Assembly (NCBI GenBank): GCA_010094045.1 | Contig: ML986601.1 | Span: 186,001 to 250,000, forward strand | Direction of reading: 5' to 3' | Length of the DNA: 64,000 nucleotides | DNA from: Lojkania enalia | Lineage: Eukaryota > Ascomycota > Dothideomycetes > Pleosporales | The notes under the pieces: model-generated | What the model saw: only the letters and a program-made list of their open reading frames with translations | Told to the model about the DNA's origin: nothing | Databases searched by the model: none | Shown here: positions 1 to 11,113 of the stretch, one piece after another | Position numbering within the stretch: position 1 is the stretch's first letter | Layout: each line of letters begins with the position of its first letter | Program-made: the position numbers and the translations under genes

Positions 1-1408
1 GGATGATGTGTAGCGAGATGTGCCTGTAGGACTAAAGTCATCCACCGAATCTTCGATATGGATGTCGTAATTATTGAGAGCATGCCAGATGGGTTCTGGG
101 ACAAAGGGCGAGATGAGAAGATGTAAGAGGGGTTTTTTTTTTTTTTNNNNNNNNNNNNNNNNNNNNNNNNNNNNNNNNNNNNNNNNNNNNNNNNNNNNNN
201 NNNNNNNNNNNNNNNNNNNNNNNNNNNNNGGGGGGGGGGCACTCCGTTGGACGCTAGGGGAAATAAAAGACATGCATATAATGAGATTTAATGAGGGAAG
301 ATGTGACATATATGGACATTAGATCGGGTGACGTTTTTCAGAAGGGAGACTAGGTCCCTGTGGAGAAGGTAGACTCTCTTGGTAGTCCTTCTGACGGCTT
401 TTGACAACTGGGCCGGAGGAGGGGGTCGGAGGTTTTAGGCACAAGATGCCAAAACCGCAGATTGGTTGCAGGTTTGGGGTTTGTTTTTGTTGAAGTAGCC
501 CATAGGTATGCGACGCAGGGTGTTACCACTTCGCTGTGGATCCCGGGTGCTTAAGGTGATGTTCTGCGGTTGTTTTTTACGAGAAAGGCGACTATGGAGA
601 TATTTGGATGCTTGCCGTGTTTAGGCTATGGAGAAATCAGGCTTGAGGGGTTGGATGATGGATAATGTGATGGTGTGGTATGTCGGGTCTCTATATCGTC
701 CCTTTTTTTTTCCTATGGAAGAGTTGGGCGTTTTTGAGGGAGGATTGGATATTCGACGTTTTCTTTGTCTTGCCTTGCCTTATCTGCGCATTGTTGGTAG
801 TAGCCTGTATTTCGCGCCGAGGCACGAGGATCTGGTTATTAGTTTGGTATATGTTGCAATGCAGAGCGGGGTTCGTTATGAGTAGGGCTTTTGGGACCGA
901 AAATGGCAGTCGATCTATGTTTTGAGTGACTAAATGTTTTATATTTTGTTACGCTGTAGTAAGGCCGCCCCCACTTTCCTTTTAAGAATGCGAGGAATTT
1001 CAGATTTAGCTCCTGGTACATAGAAATGGCTAATAGCATTATGTAAGGCATGAAAGGAATTTGTATTGCTAATTGATCTTGGACATTGTATCTACTTTCC
1101 CTTGGTCCCCGGCTAACCGATAAATAATTAAGCTACTCACACGCCCGGCTTATACTTGCGCACGCTATGTCGGAGCTGTAGACTTGTCGTCTCAATCCCC
1201 GAGACCCAAATCGTCTTCTCTTGCTTTGGCTAGTAGAGACATAATTTCTAATCATCAAGCCAACCTAGTTCTTTCACTATCGACCTGCTTAACTCCCCCC
1301 ACTTATTGGACAATAATTTCTGTCCCCGGCGCTAGCTGGGCTTCTGGTCAATCCATAATCTCTCCCCGAATATGGGACGGCAAACTAAAATACTAAGACT
1401 AAATCGAC
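1..1408. other. stretch without a supported gene
   Basis: Apart from the N gap I see only short open frames without family resemblance. Composition is mixed, with T- and G-rich tracts on the plus strand between about 400 and 850. It may hold further decayed members of the accessory families found just downstream, but nothing can be named. Confidence 0.5.
147..229. other. assembly gap (run of N)
   Basis: There are 83 undetermined bases flanked by a T-run on the left and a G-run on the right. The homopolymer flanks suggest the assembly failed in low-complexity DNA. Any open reading frame drawn across this gap is meaningless. Confidence 0.99.
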
Positions 1409-2132
1409 CTATTGATTCACCCATCCACAATCATAGTCCTTAGGTTCAGGAATATGGCTGTGAATTTCAGGAGCAGGTACAATATCTCGTACAAACTGTC
1501 CATCTTGAGGACCCGGATGGCGGATGGTTGCACTATGTCCCGTCAACGGATCTATAGGGGGAGTATGTGTTATTGGTAGGTAAACAAGGGGAAAGGAGAA
1601 GGTATTTAGGGGGTACAGCATCAAGGCTGTTTCGATGTAGATTTGGTGGCATATGCGGGGGAGAGCGACGAGATGGAGCTCCTCGTTCGCGTTGGCGGTG
1701 GAGGAAAGCTGCACGGTTATCATGTTACCCATATTCTTAGACAGGAGGAACAGGATTTGACCTAATACTTCTTCGAATGATTTAGTGTGGAATTCGGTGG
1801 AGAGAAGGAGCAGGGGCTGTTGTGGTGTCGAGTTAGGCGCTGCGGATGCGATGAGAGTTTGGTTCTTATTTTCTGGCGAGTGAGCTTTGTGGGAATTTAA
1901 TTACTTACATTTCTAGTTTCTGGAGTGTCATTTCCATGAGAGAGAGAAGTAGGATGGGCTTGGCCTTGTGGCCCCCCTTCGTTCTTCGTTTGAACTTTAC
2001 TCGTTCAAGTTTTAGTTGAGGGGATTGATTGTTGAGCCTCATATCCAATGTGTAGTTTTGCGGAGGCTGCTGTTCGGTTGGCATAGCGGGCGGGCGACAG
2101 GTGGTTTGGGCAGTGGCACGGCGTTTAATCAC
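1409..2132 (-). pseudogene. probable decayed copy of the LPPELR (F-box/2EXR-like) family
   Basis: The 3' part carries a segment reading PLLLLSTEFHTKSFEEVLGQ and then ICHQIYIETALMLYP. These align with PLLKLPPELRNKIYGYVLDN and ICRQVHNETAGLVYE of the intact gene at 2442-3189. An upstream open frame (2132 down to about 1911) ends in a good GTAAGT donor, as exon 1 of the intact gene does. Joining it to the only sensible acceptor (near 1843) gives an immediate TAA in the splice phase used by the paralog, so the frame is broken. Similarity is lost after the NTFSF segment. This could be a real gene with a different splice pattern, but a relic is more likely. Its role is unknown. Confidence 0.45.
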
Positions 2133-2441
2133 GATCAGTATTAGTTGGCGAGACCTCGCTTTTGAGGGCGGAGCGAGAATGCACTATAAATGGGTCATCA
2201 GGTAGGTGAGTGAATATGGGAATGAGTAATAGAACACATTGTTAGTGAAGACATGCCAGTGACAATCGAGAGGTAAAATTAGGCATTATAGGCTACAATA
2301 TCTTGTCCGTAAAGCTGGTGTCATGCTTGAATTATTATATCGAGAGTGGCTTATCCTCTGTCTTGAACTTTGGCACATATTCACATGCTATCCTCCTATC
2401 TATGATAAGGCTCATTGCCTCTTTATCACTCCACCAAGAGG

Positions 2442-3189
2442 CTAAACTCTTGAGAAGTACTCGCACAAGACTTTCTCATAGATAACTGACAATCCCGTCC
2501 TCTCCTTCCTCATGGCCCGCTTAGCAATTTTCCTGGTCGCCTTTCTGAGGATCCTACATTTTGCGATGATCAGGGTCGTCAGGTTCGGGAACAGCTCTGA
2601 GAACATTCCGGCCTCATACTCGAAACCGTTGCCGAAGAAGTAGTGGCCCGTTTTAATGGTCCTGATTGCGTTTAACTGGAAGGACTTGCCGATCTTATCG
2701 TCATACCATGCGATTAAGGTAGGCTTAGACGAGAAGCTAAAGACACAACGCTCATATACGAGTCCAGCGGTTTCATTATGAACCTGTCGGCAAATAGACG
2801 GGAGGAGAAGTGGACTATGTCGCGCCGGTATATGCTTGCCACTGGCTTGGTCGATGATTCGAGATTTCCGCCAAGAACCGATCTCTACTTCAACATTGTC
2901 GAGGACATATCCGTAGATCTTGTTTCGTAACTCGGGAGGGAGTTTGAGTAGTGGCAAGTTTGCGTTGTGCTGTGTACTGTAGAAGGAGACTAGTTAGAAA
3001 TCTTGTGCAAGTGAAGGTATCAATTGGTCGCAGTAACGATTCTACTTACGCTTTCAGCAAATTGGGAGGGGTGTGGAGCAGGGAGATGGTCCCATTTTTG
3101 AGTCTGTAGACTCGCTTCTTTCGAGGTAGTCGGGGAGGTTTGACAACCTTTGAGGGGCGTTCTCGAAGGTTGTAGGTTTGAGAAGACAT
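2442..3189 (-). CDS. LPPELR-motif F-box/2EXR-like protein
   Basis: A two-exon gene. Exon 1 (3050-3189) starts MSSQTYNLRERP and is rich in Arg/Lys. The intron (2977-3049, 73 nt) has a GTAAGT donor, a CTAAC branch site and an ACAG acceptor, and the splice is in phase. Exon 2 carries PLLKLPPELRNKIYGYVL, the helical motif typical of the large fungal family annotated variously as F-box-like, 2EXR or DUF7730. It is followed by the conserved ICRQVHNETAGLVYE segment, in which an upstream residue pair and the ETA core define the fold. Predicted length is about 217 residues. Such proteins are expanded in filamentous fungi; the biochemical role is unknown, and substrate recognition in ubiquitin ligases is a family-level guess. 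A broken paralog lies immediately upstream at 3536-4203 and another downstream, so this is the surviving copy of a small local family. Confidence 0.7.
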
Positions 3190-3535
3190 TTTTGGTCCCT
3201 TTGGCAGGTGATTGAAACTCAACTAGAGGTTGGAGGCTCGAAAGGGCTTGCGCTTGGGGCTACCTCGTGTGTGTTTTGTTGTACAGGAAAGAGTTTGCAT
3301 GGGTTTATAGGCCGTAATATAAACTGTCGCTGCGTGGTCTACACCGCTTCGTGGCTTGGCTATAGTCACTGCTGCGCATCTGCTGCTTTCACATAATCCC
3401 TCATACGTAGTTTTCGCTAGAATTAATTATTTGTGCAGAAAGGATTGAACCTGTCAAAATCCGATTTCGCTATAAGATAATAAAACGTTTTTATAGCAAT
3501 AGATTGTTTTCTCACAACACCGTAACCTCGACGTC

Positions 3536-4203
3536 CTATTGCTCATTGCTCTTAATAGAGCTAATGAACTGCCCCTTATTCCACTCAAAAGCGTCTTTAA
3601 CCACTATGGTCTCTTTCAAGCCCGGGAACATATCAGTAAGCCTCGGTATCTGTCTTGAAAGCACCGCTTGAACGACAGTCGCTCCTAACTTGATCCTCCT
3701 TACTGCATCCGGCTTAACGAGATATAGTTGCTCCTTCTATGCCACAAGGTCGCTCACACTATGAAAAGCAAAGGTATTATACTTGTAGATCAGTATAGCC
3801 GTCTCTACATACACCAGCCTACATACCCCACTAAGCCAAAAATTATGGTTCTAGTTTAGGCGAGCATTCTGCTTTACATTGCGAGAAGTGGAACGGAGAA
3901 AGGCATTCAGTTCATATCTCCAGGTCATTCCTACCTTCTTCGCATCTGAATCTCGACATAGTAGAACCCTGGTACCGCCAAGTGCCTCTTCGAAGATCCT
4001 CGATCGCAGCTTGGCTGGGAGGCGCATAAGGGAGCTTTGCACTGATTTTATTTGAACTGTAGGTATGAAGTGCGGCGGCGTCTTATTTAGGGAGATAAGG
4101 CCCTTCTTCGGTCTGTAAACTCGTTCCTTGCGGATTCAGTTGAAGTGAGCTTCCTGTTTAGCCTTTGTTTCGCGCTTGGAAGGCTTCGAGACAAACTTGA
4201 GCT
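3536..4203 (-). pseudogene. decayed tandem paralog of the 2442-3189 gene
   Basis: A single minus-strand frame can be read from about 4203 to a terminal TAG at 3536 if three internal stops are ignored: TGA at 4136-4138, TAG at 3851-3853 and TAG at 3737-3739. The read-through matches the intact neighbour along its length. RKERVYRPKKGLISL matches RKKRVYRLKNGTISL, LMRLPAKLRSRIFEEAL matches LLKLPPELRNKIYGYVL, VCRLVYVETAILIYK matches ICRQVHNETAGLVYE, and LTDMFPGLKETIV matches FSELFPNLTTLII. The 3737 stop sits exactly where the paralog has Trp (IAW versus VA-stop), a TGG-to-TAG change. The exon 1/exon 2 join looks fused, without a clear intron. There is no doubt of common origin; it cannot encode a full protein. 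Confidence 0.8.
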
Positions 4204-4209
4204 TAATTT

Positions 4210-4975
4210 GCGCACTTTTTGCTATTATGGGTGAGTCAACAGTGTTGGTTGATGTATATGCAAATGGAGTGATCATTCTGGTTGAGGCGGCCCTTGGCGT
4301 TGTCTGTGGTGAGAGGCGAATCTTGTCTCAGGGAGAGAGATGAGGGGCTGAACTGGTTGATTGAGGGTGGCCAGCAGGCCATATTTATGTATATAAGGAA
4401 GGAAGGGTATATCAGCTGATATCCGGCGTGATTTGATATCGTGCGGCGGTATCCGATACAACCTGCAACCGGATAACTTGCTCATGGTAGTAGGAAATCG
4501 TACTCAGTAGACTCGCCAAATCCATATCACACACCCCCCCCCCCCGCTTTGACTGCGAATGAGAAGCTGCATCGAAAGAAAATGAAGGTAAATACTATAC
4601 CAAAAAAGGTAAATTGTATAGAGTAACTGGTGTTAGAGCTAAGTACGCTTGCAGAGATATCAATTTGACGTAATATAGGGTGAGTTATAATCAATTTGGA
4701 TCACCCCCTGAGATTCTTGTTAGTAATCGATTTATTTGGCTGATAGAAATTCCTGAGAATCGATTCTGGCTGAAAATTAGGATAAATATACCTTTATAAG
4801 ATTATATAATTTCCACGAATATCTCAAAACCAACTAAGGCAGGACTGAGTGGGTCAAAAAAGGAAGGATGCATCGTAGGGTTCCGACGGCATATATCAAT
4901 GGTGAAGGAGGGGTCCAGGAAAATAGATGGTCCCAAAACTAGAACCTGACGTTGAACATTCAAAAAGCCCTAGCG
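4210..4975. other. stretch without a supported gene, with poly-C tract
   Basis: No convincing coding frame. It contains a 12-nt C tract at about 4534-4545 and AT-rich sequence from 4600 to 4820. It lies between two relics and may itself be decayed coding or repeat DNA. Confidence 0.5.
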
Positions 4976-4982
4976 CCAAATA

Positions 4983-5670
4983 CCGCGCACACCGGCTTTA
5001 TCCAATATATTGCTGCAGTTGCCAGTTATACCCTTTGCAGTTTTGGCTATCAAAAATATGAAGATTAGAAAAAACGGCAAGATTGCCGCTCAAGGCGCCT
5101 TCGAGCTCATGGCCATTGGAACCCTATGCTTATTCCTAATCGGCAGGAGTACTAAGAACGAACGTTTCGTATACAGTATGCAAAACCAGGTGAGGTCATA
5201 TATCTTCCAAGGCATCACTAGACTCAGCTCGGGGAAGAGCAAGTTTAGAGATTACATATTTGACCCTTTTACCTACAGTGACAAGCTCAACCCATTGATA
5301 GAATATGTCTCATGGCGGCGACCGAGATCTCCACGTGATTCTCAATACACCTAGTTAGCTATAGTCATTACTCTTCTAGGTCTCATTCTCTAATTCGTTG
5401 TACTTCAGGGACTACATTCGGCCGTGTCATTTTTCCAACTGGGCGCAGTACTCTTGATGAGCATATTGCGTGCTCTACCTAGCACATAGAGCCTAAAAGA
5501 AAGCTATAATAAGATAGGTGGAGACCCGACCGAGTGAAATAGCAAAGGCCATGAATTACGCTAGCTCGCCTTTGAGCTATGTCACAGGAGAGCGTCATGG
5601 CCCAAATCTTATGTCACCGGCATAGACCATTTTCTAGATGAGCTCGAGACTGGATTCTGTAACCGACTCT
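4983..5670 (+). pseudogene. relic of a multi-pass membrane/NLR-type accessory protein
   Basis: One plus-strand frame stays protein-like far past its first stop. An open part with KIAAQGAFELMAIGTLCLFL and RSTKNERFVYSMQNQVRSYIF is followed, after stops, by GLHSAVSFFQLGAVLLMSIL and then GHELR-stop-LAFEL. In-frame stops are TAG 5352, TAA 5391, TAG 5487, TGA 5535 and TAG 5562. A +1 frame just upstream reads TGFIQYIAAVASYT, which suggests a frameshift near 5030-5045. The hydrophobic 'LGLIL.FV...LHSAV..FQLGAVLLMSILRA' pattern resembles the C-terminal region of large uncharacterised fungal proteins with ankyrin or NACHT-like N-termini; that is recollection, not a search. The frame peters out toward about 6400, where weaker similarity may continue. 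It cannot encode an intact protein. Confidence 0.55.
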
Positions 5671-6742
5671 GATTCTGAACCATGGGTTAGACGGCGATTT
5701 GGTGTCTGAGAAGTGTTCTTCACCTCAGAAAAGGCTCTACTTTTCTGATTGGCAATCTATAAGAGACTGCTCGTACCCCTCCTTTGGAACATGTCTCAGA
5801 ATATTGTGCCATTTTTGGAAATATCTGCACCAAGCTACGGATAATCGCATCCTCCGTAACGTATAAAAGTGGGACCGGTAGGATCTCCAAAATGATACAG
5901 TCGAGTTTTTGGTAGATCTCTTCGTTGGGAGTGAACTCGGTTCAAGAGATGATGCTCTCACATGTATTTTGTGAACGAACATTGCTTCAGAGTGTGAATC
6001 TCCCCATCTTGACGCTATTAGAGACACGCATGGTTATATGCTAGGTGATGATTATGACGTATGGGAAAAGAGAACACCCAGCATCGGCTGGGCTTCCCGG
6101 AGTATACACCCAGAAGACGATATGTCCTAGGTCTGCACGCTTTTTATAGAAAACTCATAGACCTGCACATAAATTCCAGGGATGGTCCAGTATGATAGAG
6201 AAAGCAAGTAGTCTGCCGGAATCGTATAGTAGCACTGCAATTTCATAGAATCGAAGCCTTCATCCATCGTTCTTCCCAAGATTTCATGGGACAAAAGAAG
6301 AGCTGGGACCTCAAAAAATTATTAGAAATAAGTCATATAAAGTCCATATGAATATATCAGGATATTGTGAGCCGGTGTTGGGCGGAAGCTTCACACTTAT
6401 CAATGGCTGATAAGTTTGCCATGCACTGGAAATAGGTCAATTCGAAGAGAGCTTTTAGAGGACTCCCCGTAGACGAAATTAGAACAAATTCCACGATTCG
6501 GTTCATACGATGAATCCAAGGACATAGAGTGAAGTGTACGGTAAATGAAGAAGTCGGTCGATGAAGTTGGGACTGTTTAGACCGAACCTGAACCGAGATC
6601 TCCGTACCATCTCCGCCATCAGAGCTCTAATCATTGGAACGGCCGACATCACAACATCGCCCCGCACCATATCCCCACAAACATCCACTGGCTCCAATCT
6701 TCTCAATTGTTTTCTCGACGCTCCCGGAATCAAATATATACC
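5671..6742. other. probable continuation of the upstream relic and SDC1 upstream region
   Basis: Plus-strand reading in the frame of the relic gives stretches of plausible peptide interrupted by stops up to about 6400. No motif can be named. The last 200-250 bases should hold the promoter and 5' leader of the Sdc1-like gene. A 96-residue minus-strand open frame at 5737-6027 is unconvincing. Confidence 0.35.
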
Positions 6743-7285
6743 ATGGCGGAACCCTCGCCCAACCCCCAACCTAGCGATACCCCCGCGTCCGAACCCATCT
6801 TGACACCCATCCCCAATGGCACCACCGCCGCCCCAGACATCGAGATGACTGACTCCACACCTCAAGACGCGTCAGCCAGCGTGCCAACCGACTCTATACT
6901 CCCGCCAAACCCCTTCCAGTCGCCACCACACCCCTCCTCAACCCCCACAGCAACCCCCACAGCTACCCAACCGTCCGCACCTACTCCACAACCAGCCCCC
7001 TCGCATACGCCCTCAAGGAACTCTCCACACCCAAGTGGCGGAGTCGAGAAACAAGCGCCCTCACAACCGAATCCGCACGGTAGTCCGACAAGGGTGTATT
7101 TGAACCAGAACGTGACACCACATTTGTTGGACGCCATGAAGCATCTTGTGACGCAGGAGTTCATGTAAACAAGCGACCAGTCTTGTAAAATAAACAGTAG
7201 CTAACGTGTGGATAGGCCGGAAAAACCTTTGAAATGGCTCTCGGAGTATTTGGCACAGAAAAGTTATGAAGTGGAAGGTCCTTGA
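6743..7285 (+). CDS. SDC1: Sdc1/Dpy-30-motif subunit of COMPASS
   Basis: COMPASS is the nuclear Set1 complex that methylates histone H3 lysine 4; Sdc1 is the small subunit that binds Bre2/Ash2L through a Dpy-30 dimerisation motif. Exon 1 (6743-7164) encodes a Pro/Thr/Ser-rich N-terminus and the start of the motif (NVTPHLLDAMKHLVTQEF). A 51-nt intron (7165-7215) is spliced in phase to PEKPLKWLSEYLAQKS, the second helix. Together this is a textbook Dpy-30 motif occupying the last 45 or so of about 163 residues. I chose the ATG at 6743 because its context (ACCATGG) is ideal; an in-frame upstream ATG-less extension exists. It lies intact between a membrane-protein relic and the S13 gene. The long low-complexity N-terminus is normal for filamentous fungi. 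Confidence 0.92.
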
Positions 7286-7694
7286 AGGATGGGGAGTGGA
7301 TTGAATGCAACATGGAGCGTCTACTCTACTAGAGGCATAGATCTAAGTATGCTTAGGTACCTTCTAGGTTAAGAAAAAGAGAGGTTATATGTGTGAGATT
7401 GCATGAGATGGCGTTCAAAAGTATCATGGATTACTTGGGCGTGTACCGGTACGGGAAGATACCCACATTTCGAATAGTATGGGGCTTAATTGAACCTAGA
7501 CATGCATGTCACAAAGTATCGGTGGTGAATTCAATTCAAGTTCGCAATATCAGAGTTAATGCTTTTGATTCATTTCAGACCGTGACTAGCCATGAAGAGC
7601 CTATATATGAAGCCAGAGAAGCATCATTACATCCCATTAACTCCAACCGAGTTCTCGTCCTGTCAAACCATCCCACACAATAATCCACAAGCAT
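7286..7694. other. convergent intergenic region, SDC1 and S13 3' ends
   Basis: About 400 bases between two convergent genes. No coding frame with support; presumably the two 3' UTRs. Confidence 0.7.
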
Positions 7695-8373
7695 TTATGC
7701 GACGAGGGTGGAAGCGGTGGCGCTCTCGTATCTCCAGGTAGGGGGGAGAGCACCGACAGTCTTGTAGTAGCGGGAGAGACGGTGGATACGGGACTCGATG
7801 AGAATGAGGCGGCTACAAAAGTTAGCGCAAATTTTCTACTTCATCCAACGAAAGCATACAACTTGGAGTCCCTGTCCTTGCGGTTGGTCGACAAGTGCTT
7901 GCGGACGGCGACAGCCTTCTTGATCAACATGTAGAGATCCTCGGGAATCTCAGGTGCAAGACCTATTCAAGGCTCTCTGTCAGCTATGCACCAACAGAGG
8001 CAAATTTATATAGCGCGGCAGATGCCATGTTCGGACGGATTCTGCGATCGACATGCGCTTTCAACCGGGGCAGGTAATCATACCGTTTGACTTCAAGATT
8101 CGGAGAATCTTGTTGCCAGTAACAACTGCAATAAGTCAGCGCAAATTTCTCGCCAATTCCAAACCTATGAGAGAACATACCCTTAACCTGAGCAATGCCG
8201 TGGGAATCACGGAGAACGACACCAATCTGAGAGGGAGTGGCACCCTTCTTTGCGAGCTTGCAGATTTGGTCGACAACCTGCTCGGGGGTGGTCTTGAGCC
8301 AGGCGGGAGGGGTGCGCGAGTAGGGGATCGCGGAGGACGATATGCCCTTGCCGTTGCTGTGAAGTCTTCCCAT
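7695..8373 (-). CDS. RPS13: 40S ribosomal protein S13 (uS15)
   Basis: A structural protein of the small cytosolic ribosomal subunit. Four exons: 8181-8373, 8084-8125 (42 nt), 7860-7962 and 7695-7812. Introns are 55, 121 and 47 nt, all GT-AG and in phase. The spliced protein is 151 residues, exactly the usual length. It starts [18 protein letters not shown] and carries [20 protein letters not shown], then [15 protein letters not shown], then a C-terminus ending in TASTLVA. The N-terminal Met-Gly-Arg and the ISSSA motif are diagnostic. Divergently transcribed from the Tos1-like gene with 918 bases between start codons. No sign of decay, although HET and other relics lie within 4 kb. Confidence 0.97.
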
Positions 8374-9291
8374 TGTGAATTGGCGATGGGTTGGAGATGC
8401 TGGTGGGAAGGGTTAGTACGAGGAGAAAAGACCCAGCGAGGTCGCGAAACAGCGATTGTGGGCGCGGAAATTCGCTTCGCCACGCACGGACCTAGCTTGG
8501 CATTAGATCTCTTGAAATTTTCTTAGGTGACAACTGACCAAGTTCATTCCTACAGTATCAACATTGTTACCCGTTTCCCGAGCTCATGTTCCAAGTATTT
8601 TCTAGATTAGCTTGAATATGATTCAAATATAAGATCAGTTGGCATTCTACTCTGCTGTCGGAAGGAACTCACCTAGCAGCTTTCATGCACAGCACTTACG
8701 GTTCAGGTACGTCCGGATCATCCATTTGTCTTATATTAGCTTCCAATCACAATGATGAATCATTCCATAACTTCAATATTTCTGGTACCTCTTATGTCAG
8801 TCTCTTCGGAGGCGATGATCTAAACGGACTTCTGATCAAGCTCTATCCGCAACCTCGTGTCCTCTCCCATGTCCTTGAAAGCACTTGCTGACTTCGAATA
8901 GAAGCAATTATAACGACTGAGTCTATCTGCATTTTCGTGGGCCTTCGTATGATTTTGAGTGTTCTCGTCCACAATTGGCTTCCAAGGTTGTTTTAGAAGG
9001 GACTATGCTAGTTGGTAACGAAATCGGAACGTGGCTGGAAGGGGTTACTCTCACATTTGTTTACAAGAAGCCTTGTGCCTTCCCCATATATCTCTCACCA
9101 ATGCTGCTCCTTACCTATTTCCATGCCATTCCTTGTGCAGCTTTCCCGTATGATCCTGCTGAGATGCTACATAATTTCCGACTCTGTGAGAACATTCAAT
9201 TCTACACACATCTCCCAACAAATTGCCCACGTATATTGGTCTGTTCGGCACATTGATCCGTGAACAACTCTTAGCACAGTTTCTCACCAAT
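8374..9291. other. divergent promoter region between RPS13 and TOS1
   Basis: Contains the upstream regions of two genes transcribed away from each other. Several short open frames occur but none has recognisable similarity. No regulatory site can be named with confidence. Confidence 0.6.
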
Positions 9292-10946
9292 ATGCGCTTC
9301 CTTGTTTATTCCATTTCCCTTTTGCCATGGCTTGCCCATAGCAAAACCGCTGGTGACCTCTGTCGTGGCACTGCCCACAAGGCCGACGATGGCAATTGGT
9401 ACTGCTCAGAAGTCCAGAAGATCACCTACCACAACATCAGCCAATCCGGAATGTACAACCGAACCACAGGCGTCGACGCAAAAACCGGGCTCTGCGCTCA
9501 TGAACCTATTCGCTACAACGGAAGGGGTTCTCTGACTCCATTACTAGGAGAAGTACATCCCCGAAACATTGATAATACTGGGATTGTGCTGATATGGTGC
9601 CGTGCAATAGGTCTCGATGCATTTACGTGGGCCTATGAGTGTCTCGAAAATCGCTGTTTACGATCACCCGGGTGATATGTTTGGTCCACAGCACGTCGAT
9701 GCAACCGCTCAGACTGATGGCGGTATTATCAAAGAACCCTCGATCGAACATAATGAAGTGAATAGAGCCCTCAACCTAGGCGGGGATATTCCCACTACAG
9801 CTACTCAAAGTATGAACGGAAATATAATAAAGCGACTAAAGTACGGCTTTCAGACTCTTACCAGGCGCGTACCCAAGCCCGATCAAGGCAGTACCCTTGT
9901 AGACTCGACCCACTTCCAACAGCCGATGACTTCTTCGGCCCATCCAGAACCAATTCCACCGAAACCATCTAGTTCAATCTTCACTCGGAAACCTGTATAC
10001 CCACACCCTCCGCGCATAGCTCAGCCCAAAGCCACCGATCCGCCGGCGAGTCCTGACCATGCTTCAAGGACAACGGAAAAGGTTTCGAAGCGGGCGGCAG
10101 GTTGGGACCGGGTGGCATACTACACCTCTACCGCTCCCGCAGAAGCTACGGGGATTGTTTTCCTTGCCAATCTCGGAGATGACCGCGTGTCTGGCACATT
10201 TGACTAGTAAGGCATTTGGCATTATCTTTAATGCAGGCTGCAATTAACAGAAGCAGTGCATTCGGAAATTCTCTTGGATACGTCGGCCCAGAAGGCAAGA
10301 AAGTCGTTTCGAATCCCATGCCCTTCGATGGGTACTTGAAGACCTCTGAATATGAGATTGCAGGATTTACAGACAAGGGATGTGGTGACAATGAATGCGA
10401 GGGACGGCCTAAATCTACACAATACCGTATGCCTCCCCTGCACGTGTTACCTTCGATGCTAATCAGACTATAGATGGCTGGGATGGCGAGGCCAAGGCCT
10501 TCTTCATAGAGTTCCAGATGGACCACCTAGACAATGATGGAGATGATCAGGGCATGATCGCAGACGCACCAGCGTGGTGGTTCCTTAATGCCGCTATACC
10601 CCGAACTCTTCAATATGGCAACGACAGGCACAACATTCCTTGTTCATGTTGGTCGACTGGCTGTGGCGAGTTCGATGCCTTTGAAGTTTTAGGCAAAGGT
10701 GAAGAGCGGGCGAAGTCGACTATACATAGGCAGGGCAATCTTCAAGGTGGTGACTCGAATTACTTCAAGCGGCCAGTTGGTCGCATGCTGAAGTTCGGGG
10801 TTGTGTTTTGGAAGTTCGATATCACGGCAGCTGTCCTGGATGATGACTTTGATTTCTCGGAGTCGATGGGTCAGGATGCCATTGACAGAATTGTGGCGTA
10901 TGATGCTGAGAGCAATCAGCATTCGCTCTTCAAGATCGGTGATTAG
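9292..10946 (+). CDS. TOS1: Tos1-family secreted cell-wall protein (DUF2403/DUF2401)
   Basis: Four exons (9292-9552, 9611-10206, 10257-10426, 10474-10946) join in phase to about 499 residues. Residues 1-17 (MRFLVYSISLLPWLAHS) form a signal peptide. Next comes a Cys-containing N-terminal domain with CRGTAHKADDGNWYCSEVQ and MHLRGPMSVSKIAVY, the DUF2403 pattern. A Pro/Ser/Thr-rich linker of roughly 110 residues separates it from the DUF2401 domain (GTFDYAFGNSLGYV ... AIPRTLQYG ... CSCWSTGCGEFDAFE ... VLDDDFDFSES). The GEFDAFE segment near residues 408-413 resembles the E-x-D-x-x-E motif of GH16-type glucanases, and Tos1 proteins are linked to beta-1,3-glucan remodelling. Introns 58, 50 and 47 nt. 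The second skips a first AG that would create a stop. It lies intact beside the HET relic. Confidence 0.9.
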
Positions 10947-11113
10947 GCTTAATTCAATGACGGTTTGATTATGACCAAGGGTTCGGCTCAGGCTATGAAG
11001 CAAATGTGGGATTAGGGGTTTGGGAGATTAGCTATGTAGATGTAATGAAGACATGGTTTCTCTATGAAGATTGTTTTGCTATGAACAAAAATTTTGAGAG
11101 TGTGCGCTTCGAG

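Noticed and set aside
74..322. Open frame of 82 codons
   Set aside because: It runs through the N gap, so its middle is unknown sequence.
7963..8083. snoRNA inside the 121-nt intron of the S13 gene
   Set aside because: Ribosomal protein introns can host snoRNAs, but no C/D or H/ACA box pair is visible here.
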